In this document: piece after piece, positions 15,493-22,797 of the stretch
Position numbering within the stretch: the first letter of the stretch is position 1
Layout of the letters: the number at the start of each line of letters is the position of its first letter
Source of the DNA: an uncultured Hungatella sp.
Lineage (GTDB): Bacteria > Bacillota > Clostridia > Lachnospirales > Lachnospiraceae
Assembly: GCA_910586845.1 (NCBI GenBank)
Contig: CAJUJV010000017.1
Coordinates: forward strand, 1-34,831
Reading direction: 5' to 3'
Length of the DNA stretch: 34,831 bases
Translations under genes and position numbers: made by a program
The notes under the pieces: model-generated
The model's input: the letters and a program-made list of their open reading frames with translations, nothing else
What the model was told of the DNA's origin: nothing
Database searches by the model: none

Positions 15493-16761
15493 ATGAAAAA
15501 GGAGACATTTGTAACACTGGAGCAGCTGCAGCAGATCACGAAAGATTACCCGACGCCCTTTCACCTTTACGACGAGAAGGGGATCCGGGACAACGCAAAC
15601 CGGCTGAAAGAGGCATTTGCCTGGAATAAAGGCTTTAAAGAGTATTTTGCAGTCAAGGCCACGCCCAATCCCTTTATCCTCAAGATCTTGAAGGAATGCG
15701 GATGCGGGACCGACTGCTCTTCCATGACGGAGCTGATGATGTCCGAGGCCTGCGGTTTTAAGGGACATGATATCATGTTCTCGTCTAACGATACGCCTCC
15801 CGAGGAGTTTCGGTTTGCAGACCAGCTGGGAGCCATCATCAATCTGGACGATTTTACTCATATCCGGTGCCTGGAAGAGACCATCGGGAAGATCCCGGAG
15901 ACGGTCTGCTGCCGGTATAATCCGGGCGGAGTGTTTAAGATCAGCAACAACATCATGGACAATCCGGGGGATTCCAAATACGGTATGACCACGGAACAGA
16001 TCTTTGAGGCGTTTAAGATTCTGAAGGAAAAGGGAGTCAGACATTTCGGCATCCACGCATTCCTGGTCAGCAACACGGTGACCAATGAATATTATCCCAT
16101 GCTGGCCAGGATCCTGTTTGAGCTGGCAGTCCGGCTTCATGAGGAGACCGGCGCGGATATCCGGTTTATCAATCTGTCAGGAGGCATCGGTATCCCTTAC
16201 CGTCCGGACCAGGAGGCAAACGATATCATGGTCATCGGGGAGGGAGTGAGGAAGGTCTATGAGGAGGTCCTGGTGCCTGCAGGCATGGGAGACGTGGCCC
16301 TGTACACGGAGCTGGGACGGTTTATGCTGGCACCCTACGGCTGTCTGGTCACCAGAGCTATCCATGAAAAGCATACTTACAAGGAATATATCGGTGTGGA
16401 TGCCTGTGCTGTCAACCTGATGCGCCCGGCAGTTTACGGAGCTTACCATCACATCACCGTGGCAGGGAAGGAAGAAAAGGCCTGCGATCACAAGTATGAT
16501 GTAGTGGGATCTCTGTGTGAGAACTGTGACAAATTTGCCATTGACAGGGAACTGCCGGAGATCGAGAAAGGAGACCTTCTGATCATCCACGACACGGGGG
16601 CTCACGGATTTTCCATGGGATATAATTACAACGGCAAGCTCCGGTCAGCAGAGCTTCTGCTAAAGGAAGACGGCTCCGTGGAGATGATCCGCAGGGCCGA
16701 GACGCCGAAGGATTATTTTGCCACTTTTGATTTCTGCGGCCTGCTTAAGGATTATCACTGA
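15493..16761 (+). CDS. lysA: Diaminopimelate decarboxylase family protein (PLP fold III)
   Basis: The protein belongs to the alanine-racemase-fold decarboxylases; the likely reaction is meso-diaminopimelate to L-lysine and CO2. The PLP lysine is Lys55 in YFAVKATPNP. The glycine-rich phosphate-binding segment is NLSGGIGIPYRP and the ELGRFMLAPYG motif precedes the C-terminal beta domain. The C-terminal specificity motif GSLCENCDKFA supplies the catalytic cysteine of the partner subunit. 422 residues is typical. GAGAGGAAC before ATG 15493 is the ribosome binding site. A related carboxynorspermidine or arginine decarboxylase is less likely, but the substrate is assigned by family only. Confidence 0.87.
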   Translation: MKKETFVTLEQLQQITKDYPTPFHLYDEKGIRDNANRLKEAFAWNKGFKEYFAVKATPNPFILKILKECGCGTDCSSMTELMMSEACGFKGHDIMFSSNDTPPEEFRFADQLGAIINLDDFTHIRCLEETIGKIPETVCCRYNPGGVFKISNNIMDNPGDSKYGMTTEQIFEAFKILKEKGVRHFGIHAFLVSNTVTNEYYPMLARILFELAVRLHEETGADIRFINLSGGIGIPYRPDQEANDIMVIGEGVRKVYEEVLVPAGMGDVALYTELGRFMLAPYGCLVTRAIHEKHTYKEYIGVDACAVNLMRPAVYGAYHHITVAGKEEKACDHKYDVVGSLCENCDKFAIDRELPEIEKGDLLIIHDTGAHGFSMGYNYNGKLRSAELLLKEDGSVEMIRRAETPKDYFATFDFCGLLKDYH

Positions 16762-17164
16762 GGCGGCGAAAGGATTTTGTAAGAGAACCGAAAGAACCTA
16801 TTACAAAAAAATACAGAGGGAAGAAGTGCTTTGGGGAGCGCTTCTTCCCTCTGCTTTTGTATAAATTTTCCATGGCAGGCTGGGGAAAAACCTGGGAGAG
16901 GCCTTTCGGGATCACGGCCCGGGACAGGAAAAAACCCCACATTGCAGCAAGTGTGGGGTGAGTGCTTTTTCTTTTGAATCAGGATTAAAAGGATTAAGGA
17001 TTTAAGGTTGTGCATTTCTTATGATCCTAGTATAGCACAGCGGCCAGGAAAATGTTTGTAGAATGTTTAAATAGATTATGAAGAAATTCTTAAGGTTGCC
17101 AGAGAGAAACAAAGAGCCGGCGTCGGGAATATCTTAAAGAAAAGAATAAAATAAGGAAATCATT
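16762..17164. other. 403-base intergenic region between lysA and the subtilisin gene
   Basis: It holds the lysA terminator (16814-16857), a second hairpin with CCCCACA at 16935-16941 and TGTGGGG at 16952-16958 (terminator-like on the minus strand, where TTTTTT follows), and a weak promoter-like pair TTGTGC/TATAGC around 17008-17036 on the plus strand. No small ORF with a ribosome binding site and no structured RNA was recognised. Confidence 0.6.
16814..16857 (+). terminator. Bidirectional intrinsic terminator after lysA
   Basis: CAGAGGGAAGAAGTGCT at 16814-16830 pairs over 17 bp with the segment ending CTTCTTCCCTCTG at 16853, around the loop TTGGGG. It is followed by CTTTTG on the plus strand, and an A-run upstream (16805-16812) gives a T-tract on the minus strand as well. 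Confidence 0.88.
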
Positions 17165-18073
17165 GTGAATCGTGCAAAACAGGTGATTCATTGGGGGACA
17201 GGAGCCGACAGGGCGCTGACCGGATGCGGAGTGGGCGTGGCGGTGCTGGACACGGGTGTCTATCCCCATATAGATTTTGGACAGAGGATCGCCGCCTTTC
17301 ATGACGTGGTGAGGCGGAGGGAATGTCCCTATGACGACAACGGGCACGGAACCCATATTGCGGCCATTATCGGAGGCAGCGGGGAGGCATCCGGGGGAAG
17401 GTATCGGGGGATGGCCCCCGGGTGCCATCTGGTCTGCGTGAAGGTTCTGGATGCCAAGGGAGGAGGATATGCCTCTGATGTGCTTACAGGGCTGAAATGG
17501 ATCAGGGACCATAAAGAACAGTACGGGATCCGGATTCTCAATATCTCTGTCGGCTCCTATTCCCGCAGGAATATGGGGGAGAATTCCGCGCTGGTGAGAG
17601 GCGTGGATGCGGCCTGGGACGACGGCCTGGTGGTAGTGGTGGCAGCCGGCAACAACGGGCCGGGCCGCATGACGGTGACCACGCCGGGTATCAGCAGAAA
17701 GGTGATCACCGTAGGCTGCTCGGACGACGACAAGGAGGTCAATGTCATGGGAACCAGGATGGTGGATTATTCGGGCCGGGGACCTACAGGGTCCTGTATC
17801 TGCAAGCCGGAGATTCTGGCTCCCGGCGCAGCCATCATCAGCTGCTGCAACGGGGAGAACAGGTATTCCGTAAAAAGCGGAACATCCATGTCCACCCCTA
17901 TCGTGGCAGGGGCCATCGCCCTTTTACTGGAAAAATATCCTGATATGAGCAACCGGGACGTGAAGCTGCGTCTGAGAGAGCGGGCGGTGGACCTGGGACT
18001 TCCCAGGAATCAGCAGGGCTGGGGGCTTTTGGATGTGGAGAGGCTTTTGGCGGATGAAAGGGAATGTGTGTGA
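17165..18073 (+). CDS. Subtilisin-like S8 serine peptidase, no signal peptide
   Basis: The catalytic triad is complete: Asp29 in AVLDTG, His61 in NGHGTH and Ser241 in SGTSMSTP, with the oxyanion Asn in VAAGNNGPG near residue 163. There is no signal peptide and no long propeptide: the catalytic domain starts within the first 25 residues. It therefore resembles the intracellular subtilisins of Bacillota. At 302 residues it is compact. The start is GTG 17165, preceded by AAGGAAA; upstream in-frame codons do not offer a better start. Regulation or inhibition is not evident from the neighbours; the downstream genes are convergent. Confidence 0.92.
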   Translation: MNRAKQVIHWGTGADRALTGCGVGVAVLDTGVYPHIDFGQRIAAFHDVVRRRECPYDDNGHGTHIAAIIGGSGEASGGRYRGMAPGCHLVCVKVLDAKGGGYASDVLTGLKWIRDHKEQYGIRILNISVGSYSRRNMGENSALVRGVDAAWDDGLVVVVAAGNNGPGRMTVTTPGISRKVITVGCSDDDKEVNVMGTRMVDYSGRGPTGSCICKPEILAPGAAIISCCNGENRYSVKSGTSMSTPIVAGAIALLLEKYPDMSNRDVKLRLRERAVDLGLPRNQQGWGLLDVERLLADERECV

Positions 18074-18082
18074 GAGAAGATC

Positions 18083-18118
18083 GGAAGCAGCTGCCGGGAA
18101 AGTCCCGGAAGCTGCTCC
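18083..18118. other. Strong hairpin between convergent genes, no T-tract
   Basis: GGAAGCAGCT and CCGGGA on the left (18083-18099) pair with TCCCGG and AGCTGCTCC on the right (18103-18118), giving a long stem with a 3-base loop and one or two bulges. It lies just after the subtilisin stop and before the 3' end of the Toprim-like gene. It lacks a U-run on either strand, so it may protect 3' ends or give weak termination. Confidence 0.5.
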
Positions 18119-18136
18119 CGGTGGTGAAATTATGTA

Positions 18137-18688
18137 TTATTTCTCTATCAAACGTTGTATGCCGGTTACGAAAACCTGAAAGCTGACAGAGGTATTGTTC
18201 TTGATATCCATATGAGGAGCGATTCGTTTGGCACCTTCGATCTGCTGGTGGTCCGGTATCAGCTTATACAATTCTTCCTTGGGAGAAGGAATGTTGTCAG
18301 GGATGCGATACTTTTTTTGCTTCGACAGATTTTTTAACTTTGTCTTTCCGTAGGCCTTTGTCAGTGCGTTGATATCGCCAAAATACCAGGATTCCAATTC
18401 CTGACAGGCAATTCTGACAAGAACAGGCCGGTCGGTTACTTTGCATAGTTCTAATAGGGACTGTTTTAATTCTATACAGTCTTTATTATCCTGATCATGC
18501 AGAATCACAAAACGGATATCGCCAGGTTCGTTCCAGCCTCTCAGTTTTTTGGGAATCGATTTTTCCAGATCGCGCTTTCCGTTATGCGGGATGACCTGGA
18601 AATCTACATGGGGAGGCAAAATGCGGGGCAGTAATTCTAACAGGAGATATTTCATGGAGGGTTCTTCTAAAAGAAAAATCAGTTTCAT
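18137..18688 (-). CDS. DUF4276-family Toprim-like protein, partner of the AAA ATPase
   Basis: This 183-residue protein has Toprim-fold hallmarks: an N-terminal strand followed by an acidic residue in IFLLEEPS (Glu8/Glu9), and a DxD motif in VILHDQDN (Asp65, Asp67), the metal site of Toprim nucleases. The CQELESWYFGD motif (residues 95-105) is characteristic of DUF4276. The ATG at 18688 overlaps the TGA of the ATPase gene (ATGA), so the two are translationally coupled; a longer open frame upstream (to 18841) lies within the ATPase gene and is not used. AAA plus Toprim pairs are found in PARIS, AbiL and Gabija-type defence systems; function as an effector nuclease is inference. Lower G+C than its neighbours. 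Confidence 0.82.
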   Translation of the reverse strand: MKLIFLLEEPSMKYLLLELLPRILPPHVDFQVIPHNGKRDLEKSIPKKLRGWNEPGDIRFVILHDQDNKDCIELKQSLLELCKVTDRPVLVRIACQELESWYFGDINALTKAYGKTKLKNLSKQKKYRIPDNIPSPKEELYKLIPDHQQIEGAKRIAPHMDIKNNTSVSFQVFVTGIQRLIEK

Positions 18689-19884
18689 CGTTTGTTTCCT
18701 CCTGCTTTTGCAGCAGCTTCCAACAGGATCCCCTGGCTCCAGAGAGCGCCGGGAAGATCGCCTTCCCGATACAGGGAGGCGACTAAAGGCAGATCGCATG
18801 CGCGTACAATTCTGGTATAGCCGTTTTCTTTGACAAGACAATACAGCTCATCAAGCCGTACTGCATTTAAAAAATCCGGCGAATGTGTAGAGATAAAAAC
18901 CTGTCCGCCAATGTTCGAATAATGCCGGAATTCTTCTGCCAGCTGGGAGAGAAGCTCAGGGTACAGTTGATTTTCCGGTTCCTCAACACAGAGTAATGCA
19001 TGGGGGCTGGGATCACTCAGCAAGACCAGATAGGTAAACATTTTGATCGTTCCGTCGGAGACAAACTTGGAGGAGAAGGGATTTTTGAACTGACCATCCT
19101 GAAAACGGAGAATGACATATCCATCCTCCGTGACTTTTGCCTCCACATTGGTTACTCCGGGTACCCGTTCTCTCATGGCATTTAAGATGGAATCAAATCG
19201 CTCTCTGTGATTGTCGTACAGATATTTGGCGACCTGGGCCAGATTATCTCCCGTGGTAGAAAGGGATTCGCTGTATCCTGCCTCCTGCCGTCCGCGTGCG
19301 TTTTCAATATGAAAATCCGATACATACCAGTCCTCGATTAACTTTCTGAGAGAAGCCATGGCAGGAAAGTTTTCAAACTGACCTAAGCCCTTTACTGCCA
19401 GTATGTCAGGGGCAGATACTTTCTGGGGGGCACGATTTGCCTTTTGTACATCTTCATAAGACTGGAGTTCTCCCTCGGCGGCAACGCCTTCTCCGTCGGC
19501 GAAGTCAAGGATTTTCCAGGGAGCTCCGTATTGGCCTCTCCGGAACCGCATGATTTCTTTTTTGACTACCGGCGCAGATCGTTCATTTAATCCGATTGTG
19601 AGTTCATAAGTAATCACCGGTTCGCCTGGAGAAGGGCGAAATTTGATTTCAAACGCCAGATCCCCGGTCTGATCACGGGAAACCACCTCCTGAAAGCCTC
19701 CGCGTTTGGCCAGTGCAGACCGGACATTGCTGGAGAGACAATCATGTAAAAAACCGAATATATCGAAAAAAGTTGTCTTTCCGGCACCGTTTTGTCCCAT
19801 AAAGACAGCCATGGGAGGTATCTTTTTCACAGATACGTTCTGAAATACCCGAAAATTACGAATGCGCAATGATTCTATCTGCAT
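18685..19884 (-). CDS. AAA_21 / SMC-like AAA ATPase (RecF/OLD type), probable defence component
   Basis: This 399-residue ATPase starts IESLRIRNFRVFQNV, the usual opening of RecF/OLD-type ATPases. Walker A is GQNGAGKTT (residues 30-38), an ABC-signature-like SDGT lies at 276-279, Walker B with catalytic Glu is LLCVEEPEN (297-305), and an H-loop STHSP is at 332-336. The stretch between Walker A and the signature (about 50-270) is a lid/insertion region rather than a long coiled coil. ATG 19884 has GGGAG 8 bases upstream. It is followed by the Toprim-like gene with a 4-base overlap. The pair probably senses an invader and activates the nuclease; the trigger is unknown. A housekeeping repair role is less likely given the DUF4276 partner. 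Confidence 0.9.
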   Translation of the reverse strand: MQIESLRIRNFRVFQNVSVKKIPPMAVFMGQNGAGKTTFFDIFGFLHDCLSSNVRSALAKRGGFQEVVSRDQTGDLAFEIKFRPSPGEPVITYELTIGLNERSAPVVKKEIMRFRRGQYGAPWKILDFADGEGVAAEGELQSYEDVQKANRAPQKVSAPDILAVKGLGQFENFPAMASLRKLIEDWYVSDFHIENARGRQEAGYSESLSTTGDNLAQVAKYLYDNHRERFDSILNAMRERVPGVTNVEAKVTEDGYVILRFQDGQFKNPFSSKFVSDGTIKMFTYLVLLSDPSPHALLCVEEPENQLYPELLSQLAEEFRHYSNIGGQVFISTHSPDFLNAVRLDELYCLVKENGYTRIVRACDLPLVASLYREGDLPGALWSQGILLEAAAKAGGNKR

Positions 19885-19922
19885 TGTTTCTGCTCCCTTC
19901 TGCAGTAATCTGTCATAAGATT

Positions 19923-19951
19923 ATTATATAGTGTATCTTTTCTTGCATCAA
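19923..19951 (-). promoter_or_regulatory. Promoter of the AAA/Toprim-like cassette
   Basis: On the minus strand TTGATG (19951-19946) and a perfect TATAAT (19928-19923) are spaced by 17 bases. The ATPase start codon is about 38 bases downstream. The cassette therefore has its own promoter in the gap after citXG. Confidence 0.8.
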
Positions 19952-19968
19952 GGCCCCCGAAAGGATTT

Positions 19969-21327
19969 TCAATAATGTACGGTTTCCAGAAAATACAGCA
20001 GATAACAGACTGCCAGCAGGTCGGCGCTTCCTCCGGGAGAAAGGTTTTTCTCCACAAATTCACGGTCCAGCCGGCGCAGGTTCTCTCTGTCCGGATATGG
20101 CTCCCGGTCCAGCAGCTGCCTGATCTCTGCCGCAGTCTCCTGCTGGGTCTTCAGGCTGCTGCGGGCGATGAGATTGGTGTCAACGGCAGCCGTCATGAGG
20201 GCGAGAAGGGCGCCGCAGCCGGCATCGTTGACGGAGAGGCCCCGGGCGATCCCCTCTTTTAAGACGGGGAGTCCTGCATCTCTCACGGCGGGAAGCCCTT
20301 TTTCCATCTGTCCCCTTACTCCCGTGATGTGATACCGCAGGTATAATTTCTGCCCCGTGGTGACGGCGTTTTCTTCTGTCAGCCCGGCAAAATCCGCGTC
20401 TGTAAGCCCTTTGGTCATGGCGGCGCATGTATCCAGAATCACATCCGGATCTTTCCACTGTTCCCGGGAAAGGCGGCCCAGGGCACCGCAGAGGATTCCC
20501 ATGGAGAAGACTGCCCCCTTGTGTGTGTTGACTCCTCCGGTGGCGGAAAACATAGCTGTCTCCGCCTTTCTGCCGGCAAAGCGGATCCGGTCAAAGGTAC
20601 GGAGGCCGGGCCGGTCTGCCGTCTGTCTTCCGATACGGGTACAGGTCTCAAAATAGGGCCAGAGAGCGCTGGCGCTGTCCATGAAAGTGAAGATATCCAT
20701 ATCCTTGTGGCTGCCGTTTCCCTCCCGGTCCACCAGCCCCGGCTTGGGAGTGGTGCAGACCTCGTACAGCAGGGCCCGGCAGGCCAGTCCGGCGGCGAGA
20801 CGGGCATCCTCATCTTCCACGGCACGGGTAAGAATCTTTGCTGTTTTTGTCCGGAGCTGCTCCACTGTATGGGCCCGGCTGCGGGCGCAGTCTTTTCCCG
20901 AACCTCCGCATATGAGACAGGGGCGGGGGGGAAGATCTAAGTCGGAGCGCTCCGCTTTTTTTCCGTCAGGTTTCAGCACATCCATATCGAACAATCTTCC
21001 CAGTTCGGAATCGTCTTCTATGGAGCAGGTGATCTCCTTGATAAAAAGGACATCGGCATCGATGACATAATATGCCTCGTTTCCCGAGGGTTCGTTGAAT
21101 TCCGTAAAATAAACGGGTGTGATTTTCAGAGAATCCAGCTGCTCTTTTAAAAAACGGTTTCCCAGCTCAAACCCTTTCCGGATCAGAGGATCATTTTTCA
21201 CAGGCCCTGCAATGTTCATGGTAAAGCAGATCATGGGCAGCCGGTACCGGGTCAGAAGTTCCTGCTGACGGAAAATCCGGCGTTCCCGGGCATCAAGCAT
21301 TTCCGCTAAGGTTACATGATATTCCAT
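19969..21327 (-). CDS. citXG: Bifunctional CitXG: apo-citrate lyase phosphoribosyl-dephospho-CoA transferase / triphosphoribosyl-dephospho-CoA synthase
   Basis: Two enzymes of citrate-lyase prosthetic-group synthesis are fused. Residues 1 to about 165 are CitX-like (MLDARERRIFRQQELL at the N-terminus, RPCLICGGSGKDCARSRAH at the end), which attaches the group to the acyl-carrier subunit. Residues about 175 to 450 are CitG-like (CTTPKPGLVDREGNGSHKDM, ATGGVNTHKGAVFSMG), which makes it from ATP and dephospho-CoA. At 452 residues this is the standard CitXG fusion. GAAAGGAAAC before ATG 21327 is the ribosome binding site. Citrate lyase subunits (citD, citE, citF) and citC are not in this window, so the gene is an orphan here and would act on a lyase encoded elsewhere. 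Confidence 0.92.
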   Translation of the reverse strand: MEYHVTLAEMLDARERRIFRQQELLTRYRLPMICFTMNIAGPVKNDPLIRKGFELGNRFLKEQLDSLKITPVYFTEFNEPSGNEAYYVIDADVLFIKEITCSIEDDSELGRLFDMDVLKPDGKKAERSDLDLPPRPCLICGGSGKDCARSRAHTVEQLRTKTAKILTRAVEDEDARLAAGLACRALLYEVCTTPKPGLVDREGNGSHKDMDIFTFMDSASALWPYFETCTRIGRQTADRPGLRTFDRIRFAGRKAETAMFSATGGVNTHKGAVFSMGILCGALGRLSREQWKDPDVILDTCAAMTKGLTDADFAGLTEENAVTTGQKLYLRYHITGVRGQMEKGLPAVRDAGLPVLKEGIARGLSVNDAGCGALLALMTAAVDTNLIARSSLKTQQETAAEIRQLLDREPYPDRENLRRLDREFVEKNLSPGGSADLLAVCYLLYFLETVHY

Positions 21328-21469
21328 AAAAGTTTCCTTTCGTTATAAACAGGCTCCATGGCCATATAAGATTCATTCTTTTTTTATGATACTACAGATT
21401 GGGGCCGGTGAAAAGTGTTTTCCCGAGACGGAAATTGTCAGAAAGCAGAATTGCCGGAGTGAATATTGT

Positions 21470-21498
21470 TTGATTTAACAGAGGCGATATGGTATGAT
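21470..21498 (+). promoter_or_regulatory. Extended -10 promoter before the membrane-protein gene
   Basis: TTGATT at 21470-21475 and TATGAT at 21493-21498 are separated by 17 bases, and TGG directly before the -10 box forms an extended -10 element. The next start codon is at 21534. Confidence 0.65.
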
Positions 21499-21533
21499 TG
21501 TGTAAAAGAAAATGTTTAGCAGGAGGGGATCCC

Positions 21534-22184
21534 ATGAAGAATAAGCTGTTCCTGAGATGTATGTGTCTGTGTATACTGGCAGGTTTTCTTGTGAATCTGC
21601 GGTCGGTCGTAATGCTTTTTAATGAAGCAGCGGCAGGAATGATCCCGGATCGCGGTTTTGGCTCATCCCTGATGAGTATGGGCAATAAGATACAAAGTTC
21701 TCTGGTCCCGGGACTTGCCGCCGGCTTTGCCGGACTGATGATGAGCCGGAAGCTGAGACTGTGGCAGGGCTGTCTGCTTTGCTTAAGTCTTCCGTTCTTT
21801 GATGTTCTGTTTCAGTGCGTCCTGATTCCTCTGTTGAGTATACTCTTTGCACCGGGATCTTATTCTATAACGTTGTCGGCAGTTATTTTTAATTACACTG
21901 TAACTCAGAGTTATTCATTTCAGGTTTTCTTTATTGCTCTGATCTTTTATGGGATTCTTGAGAAAAACAGGCTGGTTGTTCTGACGTCTGCAGTCTGGAA
22001 CATGGGCTGGTATGTTCTTTTATATCTGATCCCGCCGTTTTTTCCCCGGTTTGATTATAATCAGATGCGCATGGATCAGGGAGAGCTGACCAGAAGGTGG
22101 ATGCTTTATGGCCTGTCCTATTTAGCTGTCGTTTTATTGCTGGTTTTTGTATTCTGTGATATAAAAAAGCAGAAGAGAGAATGA
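21534..22184 (+). CDS. Polytopic membrane protein, function unknown
   Basis: I do not recognise the family. The 216-residue protein begins with a short basic segment (MKNKLFLR) and a first membrane helix at about 5-25, followed by a soluble loop, a helix pair at about 60-110, and further helices at about 125-150, 155-175 and 185-208; it ends in a basic DIKKQKRE tail, consistent with a cytoplasmic C-terminus. The ATG at 21534 is chosen because AGGAGGGG lies 6 bases upstream; the open frame extends 12 codons further. It stands between a divergent citXG and an EamA transporter and has its own promoter. Confidence 0.7.
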   Translation: MKNKLFLRCMCLCILAGFLVNLRSVVMLFNEAAAGMIPDRGFGSSLMSMGNKIQSSLVPGLAAGFAGLMMSRKLRLWQGCLLCLSLPFFDVLFQCVLIPLLSILFAPGSYSITLSAVIFNYTVTQSYSFQVFFIALIFYGILEKNRLVVLTSAVWNMGWYVLLYLIPPFFPRFDYNQMRMDQGELTRRWMLYGLSYLAVVLLLVFVFCDIKKQKRE

Positions 22185-22226
22185 TAAATGATTCATTGTT
22201 AGACTTTTACAAAGGAGGATCTGACC

Positions 22227-22640
22227 ATGTGGTTTCTGTTTGCATTACTGTCGGCAGTCTTTGCCGCGCTTACTTCCATCCTGGCGAAAGTGGGGATTGA
22301 CGGAGTGGATTCCAACCTGGCCACTGCCATAAGGACCATGGTTGTGGTCGTCATGGCATGGGGGATGGTGTTCTTAACCCATGCCCAGAACGGCATATGG
22401 TCCATCAGCAGGAAAAGCTGGCTGTTTCTCATCCTGTCAGGTCTGGCCACGGGGGCATCCTGGCTGTGCTACTACCGGGCGCTGCGGCTGGGACAGGTCT
22501 CTAAAGTAGTTCCGGTTGACAAACTGAGCGTGGTGTTTACGCTGCTGCTGGCTTTCCTCTTCTTACATGAGGAATTTACGGCAAAATCCCTTTTGGGATG
22601 TATTTTCATAAGCGCGGGCACTCTCCTTATGGTCCTGTGA
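22227..22640 (+). CDS. EamA-family transporter, single-domain (half-size) form
   Basis: This drug/metabolite transporter superfamily protein has one EamA domain of five membrane helices in 137 residues: helix 1 at 2-22, then about 32-50, 65-84, 92-112 and 118-136. The segment ASWLCYYRALRLGQVSKVVPVDKLSVVF is the recognisable EamA helix-loop (written here as a motif of the family; residues about 77-104). Full-length members have two such domains, so this one probably works as a homodimer. AAAGGAGG at 22210-22217 sets the ATG at 22227. The substrate cannot be told from sequence. Confidence 0.87.
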   Translation: MWFLFALLSAVFAALTSILAKVGIDGVDSNLATAIRTMVVVVMAWGMVFLTHAQNGIWSISRKSWLFLILSGLATGASWLCYYRALRLGQVSKVVPVDKLSVVFTLLLAFLFLHEEFTAKSLLGCIFISAGTLLMVL

Positions 22641-22712
22641 AACCTGGACAACAGCCCTGTAAATTAAGATAACCGTAATGCAGGATTAAAAGACTGTCCG
22701 TGAGAAATGTGG

Positions 22713-22718
22713 TATGCT
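22713..22718 (+). promoter_or_regulatory. Possible extended -10 box before the serpin gene
   Basis: TATGCT preceded by TGG resembles an extended -10 element, 80 bases before the serpin start. No good -35 box was seen, so support is weak. Confidence 0.3.
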
Positions 22719-22797
22719 AGGAAGAGAGACCAAATTTGCGAGACATTCCTGCTTCATGGGGAAGGAACGGTCTGGAAGCGGAAAAGGGAGGTACTAT

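Noticed and set aside
16935..16958. The CCCCACA/TGTGGGG hairpin as a plus-strand terminator
   Set aside because: On the plus strand the T-rich run starts 8 or more bases after the stem. On the minus strand it fits better, but no minus-strand gene lies upstream of it, so its role is left open.
18689..18841. The longer N-terminal extension of the Toprim-like protein
   Set aside because: These codons overlap the ATPase gene on the same strand in another frame and encode a low-complexity Arg/Ser-rich stretch; the ATGA overlap at 18685-18688 gives a far better start.
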